NCBI GenBank assembly: GCA_001579985.1
Contig: LRSR01013042.1
Location: 1 to 29,587 of the forward strand
Reading direction: 5' to 3'
Origin: Hypsibius dujardini
Lineage: Eukaryota; Tardigrada; Eutardigrada; Parachela; Hypsibiidae
DNA length: 29,587 nucleotides
Below the pieces are notes generated by a model. It made no database searches. It was given only the letters and a program-made list of their open reading frames with translations, and was not told the origin of the DNA. A program made the position numbers and the translations under genes. Below are positions 19,725-29,587 of the stretch, piece after piece. The first letter of the stretch is position 1; every line of letters starts with the position of its first letter.

Positions 19725-19773
<49 letters not shown>

Positions 19774-20640
19774 TAAACAGACAAACAAACAAACACAGAC
19801 AGGCAGACAGACAGACAGTCGGGCAGGCAGGCAAATAGACAGGATTTCACGCAGACATTCAGACAGCCGGTGTTAGTTTCATTTTAAACTTTTACTAATG
19901 CAGTGTAATTGATTATTACAAAATATTTTAAGATGGTTTTACCCGTCTGTCCAAGTTGAGATGTGCAATAATCTGCCCTCTTCACGGCGCGTAAAATTCG
20001 TAGGTGTAGCACTTTATTATTCCGCTCGTTTACTTGACATACTCCACTGACAGTAATTGTTTCGAGCGTTAGGCTGCCTTTAATGAGACACTTTGTCACG
20101 TTTTATTTAACTCTTTTTGCCGGAAGCCATTAATCTGCGCGAGGCTTGTCAAGTCAAAATCATGTTGTTTTGCTCATGCCTCTCACTCTTAACTCTCTCG
20201 TTCTCTTGGTCTCTTCTCAACAGGGATTCCGGAGCCAGGACCCCACACCCAATTCCTCGCCGCGTGCCGCGGTGCCGGATTCCAGTTTACCTCACCACCG
20301 CAACCACCACGAGAGCCCTGCATCAGTCAGCAGCAGCAGTGTCGATTCTCCTCTCAGGAAAGTGGATCAACAAGCGCAACCACAACCACCGCCTACCTCT
20401 CAGAAACGCAGCATGACATCCAATGCCGTTGCGGATTTTCTTAAAAAGTTTTCACCAAAACTGACTCGCTCTAAGAAGTCGCTGCAAGTAAGTCTGCCTA
20501 TCTATCTGCCTCTATCTGTTTGTCTGTGTGTCTCTCTGTCTCTCTGTCTGGCGGTCGGTTGGTCTGTTTGTGCGGTAGTTTACCGCTTCTTGTCTGTCTG
20601 TATTATGCTTGGTCTGTCTGTCTGTCTGTCTGTCTGTCCA

Positions 20641-20675
<35 letters not shown>

Positions 20676-23337
20676 ATCTGTCTGTCGGTCTGTTTATGTG
20701 GTAGTTTTCAGCCTCTTGCCTGTTTATTATGCTTGGTCTGTCTGTCTGTCTGTTTGTCAATGTGTACCTTCGTGCTTGCCTGAATATCTAATATGTATCT
20801 GCGGTATTTTTAGTGGTATACAGTGGACATCCAGCCTAGCGGTGCCGGCAGCCCGGTGCAATTTGACAAATTTTCCTCATCCGGTTCCCGCAATTCAGCC
20901 GATTTGGAGACCGATCCCACTGTTCGAGAACTCCAAGCCGGACGAATCAGCTCAGAGTTCAGCTCTGAAATGTCTGAATGTCTATCCTCCAAGAACCTCG
21001 ACCTAAAGTCTCGGTCATTGCCGGTCGGAGTCGCACCACCTGGTGTGGTGGCCTCCTCGTCCGGTGCGCAGTCGGCGAGGAGCGCGGCCAGCCGCACAGC
21101 CCAGGATAGGACGGACTTTCTCAAATCCGGTCCAACCAGTGCAAGGACTTCAAATAAGCAGCCGATTAACGGCCAGCCCACGTTCTCCAGTCCGGTGTCA
21201 AAGTCTATGCCGGCCACTCCAGTCGCGCATAATAATCATCATCAGACGCCGAGCAATCAGGACTGGCGCATGATGATGGTGGACATTGATGTGGACCGGA
21301 AAGACGGCCAGTCCGAGGCGGCGCGGCAGCGGAAGATGGAGTATTTGGGTGATCTCACGGCACATTTGAGGATGTATCCACAGGTAAGCACGATCGGATT
21401 CATTGTTTTACCTGTAGAATCGTCCTGTGTATTTTTTACCTCAAGAATCGTCCTTTGTATTTTAATATGGTGATTGGAAATATTTATTTCACCAGTGTGG
21501 TCTTAAGAACTTTTTTCCTTGCAAAATTACATCGCTTGAAAATTTAACGCCTAATAAATACTGAGAAACTCCTTTTATAGTTTTCAATGTAACAAGGCCA
21601 ATTTCGGAAACTATTTTTTATAGAGATATTTTGGCACTATCCAAAGAGAGAGAGAGAGAGAGAGATTTTGGTTGACTGACTGTTTTTTTCCCATTTCAGT
21701 CCACGACATCTGCTCCGACATCCGCAGAACGGGCTCTAATAAACAACCATGTCCCTTCATACATCCGGTTGAGCCGGGCTTTAAACGGCTACAGCGCACG
21801 CAACATGTACGCCTCCAAGAAGGTCAACCGCCGGGAGGAATTCCTGGTCAAAACGTTCTGCCGGAGCGAAGAGGTCCTCAACCGGCCGTCCTCCCGGAGC
21901 GAACTGTTCTGCATGCTGGACGAGGACGAAGAATCCATGTCGCTGAATGCACCGCGTGCGCCTCCCATGTCAGCCAGAGACCTGCGGAATCAGCCGACTC
22001 GAGATGACATTCGCCGGGCTGCCTCGGAGGGGCGCGATTTGTCAGGCATCAGCAAGGGTCGTGCCGTCTTGGTGGAGATTCCAGATTCGGCGTTGGCGGC
22101 TCCGGCTGTACCAGAAAAAGTAACCGTGCCGACTTCGGAAAAAGCCGGACATGCTTTCTTAAGTAAATTGGAAGCGGAAATGGATAAGCTGCGGCAGTTG
22201 TGTCTGAAGGGTCAGCAGGATCTTGACGCTGAACTGGATACCATGCCGGAAGAGGGTATGAACTAATTGTTACTCCTGTGTTGTGTGGCTATGCAAATGT
22301 TTGCAGCTGGGTTTCCTGTTTCTTTTGCAGTGAAAGAAAATCTTCGTTCAGCGGTTGGCAAGACGAACTTATTGCTTTCGCAGAAGTGCAAGCAGTTTGC
22401 CGATCTTTGTAAAAAGAACATTGTAAGTCGCGGGGCTATAGTGCATCTAGAACGATCGTTCAGATAGGCCGAAAGGGATGGATGGGCAGACAGTCGAGCT
22501 AACAGACAGACAGACAGACAGACAGATCGTCAGACAAACAGACAGACAGATTGGCAGACAGGCAGACAGACCGGCAGACCAGCAGACAGACAGGCAGACT
22601 GACCGGCAGACCGGTAAATAGACAAGCAGGCAGACAGACAGATCGTCAGACAAACAGACAGACAGACTGGCAGACAGACCGACAGACCGGCAGACCAGCA
22701 GACAGACAGGCAGACAGGCAGACTGACCGGTAGACCGGTAGACCGGTAAATAGACAAGCAAACAGACAAATTGGGAAGGAAAACGAAAACTTATTAGCAA
22801 TTTAGTTGTGGTCCTTCCAAATTTTCAACATTGCCCCTTTAACATATATTTTGTTAATCTTAGGCCGAGCTCCCCGATGACGTTCTCAAAACTACCCCTG
22901 AAGACCTAGAAGGTTTCTGGGACCTACTTTGCATCCAAATCACCAAGTGCAACGGCATTTTTCGAGATGTATACCATCCAAAAAGTATCACAGAAGGCGA
23001 TCCTAGAGACAGCCACGACTCCCCAGACGCTGCCCAGAAGACCAAAGTGGCCGGGAGGGTGGAATCTCGATCCGGATCACGCCGGTCCAGCTCCAACGAC
23101 ACAGCTGCAGCAGCAGTGTCCGGCGTTCGCCGCTCTTCGAAGCCCAAAGTCACCTTTCAGTTGACGGAAAAAGATGTCCAACGGAAAGAAATGATTGCCG
23201 CGAAACGGCGGGAATTCGAGCAGCAGCAGATTTTCAATCAAGTCCCCGCGAGCTTGATGACGACGGCAGTCAAGCCCGCCGCCGAGCAGGATGTCCATTT
23301 TTTCGTACCGTCTTCCTCCTCGGTTAGTGGAAACTGA
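19334..23337 (+). CDS. DLGAP: Disks-large-associated protein (SAPAP/GKAP family), six exons
   Basis: It is a scaffold protein; relatives link MAGUK guanylate-kinase domains to Shank at synapses and junctions, or act at the spindle (DLGAP5/HURP, insect mars). Exons are 19334-19546, 20224-20487, 20814-21383, 21700-22255, 22331-22422 and 22864-23337, making 722 aa. An in-frame TAA at 19310 precedes the ATG. Residues 1-350 are Ser/Pro/Gln-rich and probably disordered; DFLKKFSPKLTRSKKSLQ (about 142-159) resembles the basic motif of the DLGAP N-terminal half. The GKAP homology domain is in exons 4-6: a helical FLSKLEAEMDKLRQLC stretch, LRSAVGKTNLLLSQKCKQF (about 539-557), TPEDLEGFWDLL, and a final KEMIAAKRREFEQQQ helix. 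Those three late blocks match DLGAP1-4 in order and spacing. The C terminus (SVSGN) lacks the QTRL-type PDZ ligand. Confidence 0.88.
19682..19842. repeat. (GACA)n tract in DLGAP intron 1
   Basis: About 160 bp dominated by CAGACAGA repeats with AAAC and AGGC interruptions. Its polarity is opposite to the tract in intron 2. Confidence 0.9.
20505..20762. repeat. (CTGT)n tract in DLGAP intron 2, internally duplicated
   Basis: CTGT repeats interrupted twice by a TGTGCGGTAGTTT...TATTATGCTTGGTCTG block (about 20569 and 20693), which gives a roughly 123-bp duplication. It fills most of the intron. Confidence 0.85.
22500..22765. repeat. (GACA)n tract in DLGAP intron 5 with a 116-bp duplication
   Basis: CAGATCGTCAGACAAACAGA occurs near 22523 and again 116 bp later. 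The whole tract is CAGACAGA with CCGGCAGAC variants. Open frames on both strands here come from the repeat. Confidence 0.88.
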
Positions 23338-24468
23338 ATACTCACTCCACATCCCTGGAGTCGTCTCAGGATGCGGGACCACCTTCCCACCTTCCCACAT
23401 CTTGAAAGAGTTTTGTGGAATGAGGAAGAGGCATGCGTTTATAGGTTTTTCCCCTTCTTTTCGTAATCCTCAGAGCCTTTTTGGTTGCTCCGCAGCTCTC
23501 GCACGCTCGCTGCTGCAGCGCTTTTTTATAGCGTGAATTTTTTGAAGTATTCGTGATACATCTCTATGGTGTTGTGCCTCCCTGTGCGGGCAACGGCGCA
23601 GGGATGGCGAATTTTATTGGTGTTCTGGAGGTTTGAATCTCATCTTCTCTAATCGCTTCTGTTCCTCATTTCTCTGCATTCTCGTTTTGTTAATCTCCTG
23701 CGTTTTGTTTCTCCGATGAAATCTCTCCCTAGATTGTTACTTGTTTTTATGGCAAATGTTCGTGTTCATAAAACACCTGTTCTTTCGTTTCGGTGTTTCC
23801 TTCGATGAGAGTCGCATTCCCGCACACGTTGACATCACGTTGGCTAACCGGAAAGTTTGATGGGCCAATCGACATCCTCTTTATTCGTATTGTCTGAAAC
23901 GACTCCGCCTTGAATGACTGACTCCAATCGCGATCTACATCCGTGCGGAGCTTCGGGGCGGAAGTACAGATGGTCCATCAGATCCGACCGTTCCTTTGAA
24001 GCATCCAAGAAAAGGCAATCCTGTCGTTATAGTTTGCCGGCAAATTCAGTTTTTAGTGAGATTTGTTCGGGAGAAATCATTGATTCATTGATCCGTTCGG
24101 CCAAATGTTATGACTCTAGCTAAAGTTAAAGCCAACCGTGCTGCTAACGGAAGACTAGCACGAGGATGACAGTAATAATAATACATATTGCAAGGATCTT
24201 TCACGATTTGACCACGCAGTTTTGTAACTTGCCACTTGATGCCGACACCACCGACCGCACCACCTTATATATACACCCCGTCAACAACGCCCCGGTTCAG
24301 CTTTCACTTTTATCTAAACGAACTCAACACCCCGCACTGTCTCTGATTTTGCGAGATTTGACCGGTATGTACCTGTACACTCCACATGGTACGCCGGGGT
24401 TCGCTATCAAGCGACCGCGCATCCCTATCATTATTCGCTTCTATCGCACGGTAATAATCGTTATTTTG

Positions 24469-24499
<31 letters not shown>

Positions 24500-25939
24500 T
24501 TCTCTCCATAAAGATCCTTCTAATCAAGACGCGCCATGACTTACCGAATGGAAGGAACGTCTCAACGTGCGTCCCACACCCGCACATCACGGTACCAGCA
24601 CTTCATTCACAGGACGCGCCGAACTCAGACGACCTTTTCGGCAAATCATTTTTCCTGTCCCCGTTTCTGATTATCAAACCCTCGCGCCAGTGATCGGCGC
24701 AACCGGACTTTGTGTGTCTGTGTGCCTCACTAATCGTATCGCGGACACACCAGCGTGAGAGAGCTCCACGCGGCCCTCCAAGGTCACTCGTGGTGTGTAC
24801 CGGACACACAAGCGACCAGGGTGCTCAAGGATCAAACGAGAGACAGAGAGAGAGAGTCGCGAGGTTCGGTAAGTGAAACACATTTGAACTGTCTATATGG
24901 TCGATGGATGTAGACCCCCCCCCTCTATGTGTGTGCATACTCTAGTCGTTCTCTCGCCGTTCGACTCCGGCCATTTCCGTGTGTAGACCACTCCGGGGTG
25001 GAACGACTTTTTCCTTGAGCTGCACAGTGGACGCACAAAAAAGTATGATAGAAGAGCTGGAGAGACAAAGTGGTGGGTAAACTGAATTAATCGGTTCGGT
25101 CAGGGCTGGCCACCCTCTTTCCCTCTTACGAGTCAGTCTCTCATCGGTTGGTCCACTTTTTTGCGGCGCGCCATTTCGTCGAATGAGAGCGAAACGTCTA
25201 TTGTGACGGGTAAATAACTTGGAGCTATACCGAGAGCAAGTATGCCGAGCAAAAACGACGATCCAAATCCGCTGTAGGGATTGCGTCCGAGGCAAGGGGT
25301 TCTGGTACCATTGTTTCTGTATCGGGTTTGGCGGACTGCTAATCGGTTACCAGACGATTGTGATTGAATATTTATGACGGGACCTTATCGGTTGGTCGCT
25401 CGCGTCTGGTCTACGTCGGTGTTCTGATTGTTCGCACGGAATTAAGCAAGTCAGACGTGAGGTCCGCGTGGTGTGGCTTGAGGGACTGGATGTTATGCGG
25501 ATGTCTGTTGGTGGTGGGATAAATTATCTGTCGGGAAGCCTAACCTTGCGCGATGTGTCGGTGACGTGACGTAACAATGTGGCACAGAACCGACGCTGAT
25601 TTGGCTTGGCGCTAATCTGGCCCGTTCGGCGAAGCTGCATTCTGAATTAACGTCAGTTTCACAACGTGAAGCATCCGTTGTGCAAGGTCAGAATTGGAAG
25701 GAGTAATTAGCGCGGGGTGCAGGATAGGAAGTAGCGTGCTTGCCGTATCTGAACTTCGAATGCTGGGGGTGGGCGGAGAACGGAACTAGCCGTGACGAAC
25801 CCCGCAAGATGTAATAACCGATTTTGGAAATTTCCTGAGAAATGAACATGTAGTCAAATTAAACATTACTTTTTACGGACACGGGAATACTCTTCGGAAT
25901 CTGACTGACCGGTAACGGCTTGTTATTTTTTGTTTTCAG
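23338..25939. other. Region between DLGAP and the ATPase start exon
   Basis: It holds the DLGAP 3' UTR (no AATAAA recognised), (CT)n at about 24472-24505 and a GA tract at about 24839-24856. A TTATATATAC at 24265 could be a TATA box, though nothing ties it to a start site. The 175-codon frame at 24166-24693 runs through the (CT)n tract and is not convincing as protein. Confidence 0.4.
24869..25939 (+). other. Putative 5' UTR intron of the Na+/K+-ATPase gene
   Basis: A good donor (TTCG|GTAAGTG at 24869) and a strong acceptor (TTTTTTGTTTTCAG at 25939) bracket about 1.07 kb. The exon after the acceptor has 49 nt of leader before the ATG at 25989. This is inferred from splice consensus only. Confidence 0.4.
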
Positions 25940-25988
25940 TGAGTGATCTGAAGACTCGACCGGCATTCCGGTGGTCGCTGTTGGAGCA

Positions 25989-29158
<3,170 letters not shown>

Positions 29159-29193
29159 GTAAGTAAGAACAGGGATAGCAAAAACTTCCTAGT

Positions 29194-29388
29194 ACTTGAA
29201 TCAATAATAACCGAATATTAGTTAATTTAAAATTTTAGTTCAATATTTTTTAGCAACTTATTTTGCAGTTGCGGTCGGTTTAGCTTATTAATTTTAGCAC
29301 TTGAATCAATAATAACTGAATATTAGTTAATTTAAAATTTTAGTTCAGTATTTTTTAGCAACTTATTTTGCAGTTACGGTCGGTTTAG
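29194..29388. repeat. Tandem duplication in ATPase intron 9 (two 90-bp copies, 105-bp offset)
   Basis: ACTTGAATCAATAATAAC starts at 29194 and at 29299. Both copies continue nearly identically through CAACTTATTTTGCAGTT to CGGTCGGTTTAG. Each TTATTTTGCAG looks like an acceptor, but the following frames do not encode the expected ATPase sequence. Confidence 0.9.
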
Positions 29389-29454
29389 TCACCATAGCTG
29401 CTTAATTTTAGTTTGAATTCCCTAGCCTGTTCAATTATGGTTACTTTCATTTTT

Positions 29455-29587
29455 AATAATCAAAAATTAGTAATTGTTTTTTTAAGTTAAAAAATTAAGT
29501 CTAAAACTTAAATATAATAAATATATTAAATATATAGATATATTAAATATATTAAATATATTAGATATATTAAATATATTAAATATA
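29455..29587. repeat. AT-rich tail with TATTAAATA repeats
   Basis: Almost pure A/T, ending in repeats of TATATTAAATATATTAAA that run off the window edge, within ATPase intron 9. Confidence 0.85.

Noticed and set aside
24166-24693. 175-codon plus-strand frame upstream of the ATPase
   Set aside because: It runs through a (CT)n tract and has no domain or signal that I recognise; it is more likely part of an upstream untranslated or promoter region.

Overview
The window is eukaryotic nuclear DNA, from an animal. Every protein gene I recognise is split by short GT-AG introns (mostly 60-120 nt), and the set (natriuretic-peptide-type receptors, a SAPAP/DLGAP scaffold, a Na+/K+-ATPase alpha subunit, fused COASY, zeta-class GST) is bilaterian. 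Compact genes with many simple and foldback repeats fit a small-genome invertebrate. A tardigrade or related ecdysozoan is my best guess, but nothing here proves a phylum. There are no bacterial operons, CRISPR arrays, tRNAs or rRNAs that I can see.

Layout. 260-1010 (-): two-exon maleylacetoacetate isomerase (GSTZ1). 2033-5448 (+) and 7581-11712 (+): two tandem paralogous single-pass receptors, each with ten coding exons, matching splice phases at all nine introns and identical lengths for exons 3-9. Each has a signal peptide, an ANF-receptor ectodomain, one membrane segment and a tail of about 60 residues that ends in a stop, with no kinase-homology or guanylate cyclase domain. 12328-14704 (+): five-exon bifunctional CoA synthase (COASY). 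14705-19333: long stretch without a recognised gene, with two foldback elements, tandem repeats and tetranucleotide tracts, probably including the upstream region of the next gene. 19334-23337 (+): six-exon DLGAP/SAPAP-family scaffold. 25989-29158 (+, continuing past the right edge): the first nine coding exons of a Na+/K+-ATPase alpha subunit, including a 25-nt microexon.

I rebuilt the exon structures by hand from splice-site consensus, reading-frame continuity and family motifs. The complete models close on a whole number of codons: GSTZ1 209 or 225 aa depending on start, receptor A 563, receptor B 566, COASY 544, DLGAP 722. The ATPase is 547 codons so far.

The most unusual element is the tandem pair of cyclase-less receptors: they have the architecture of clearance-type (NPR-C) receptors but a juxtamembrane CG(Y/L)...C cysteine pair of the membrane guanylate cyclase kind, and a shared short tail. 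The second theme is repeats: baseline introns are tiny, and most enlarged ones hold a foldback element, minisatellite or compound repeat. The enlargements are not shared between the two receptor copies, so they appear to post-date the duplication.
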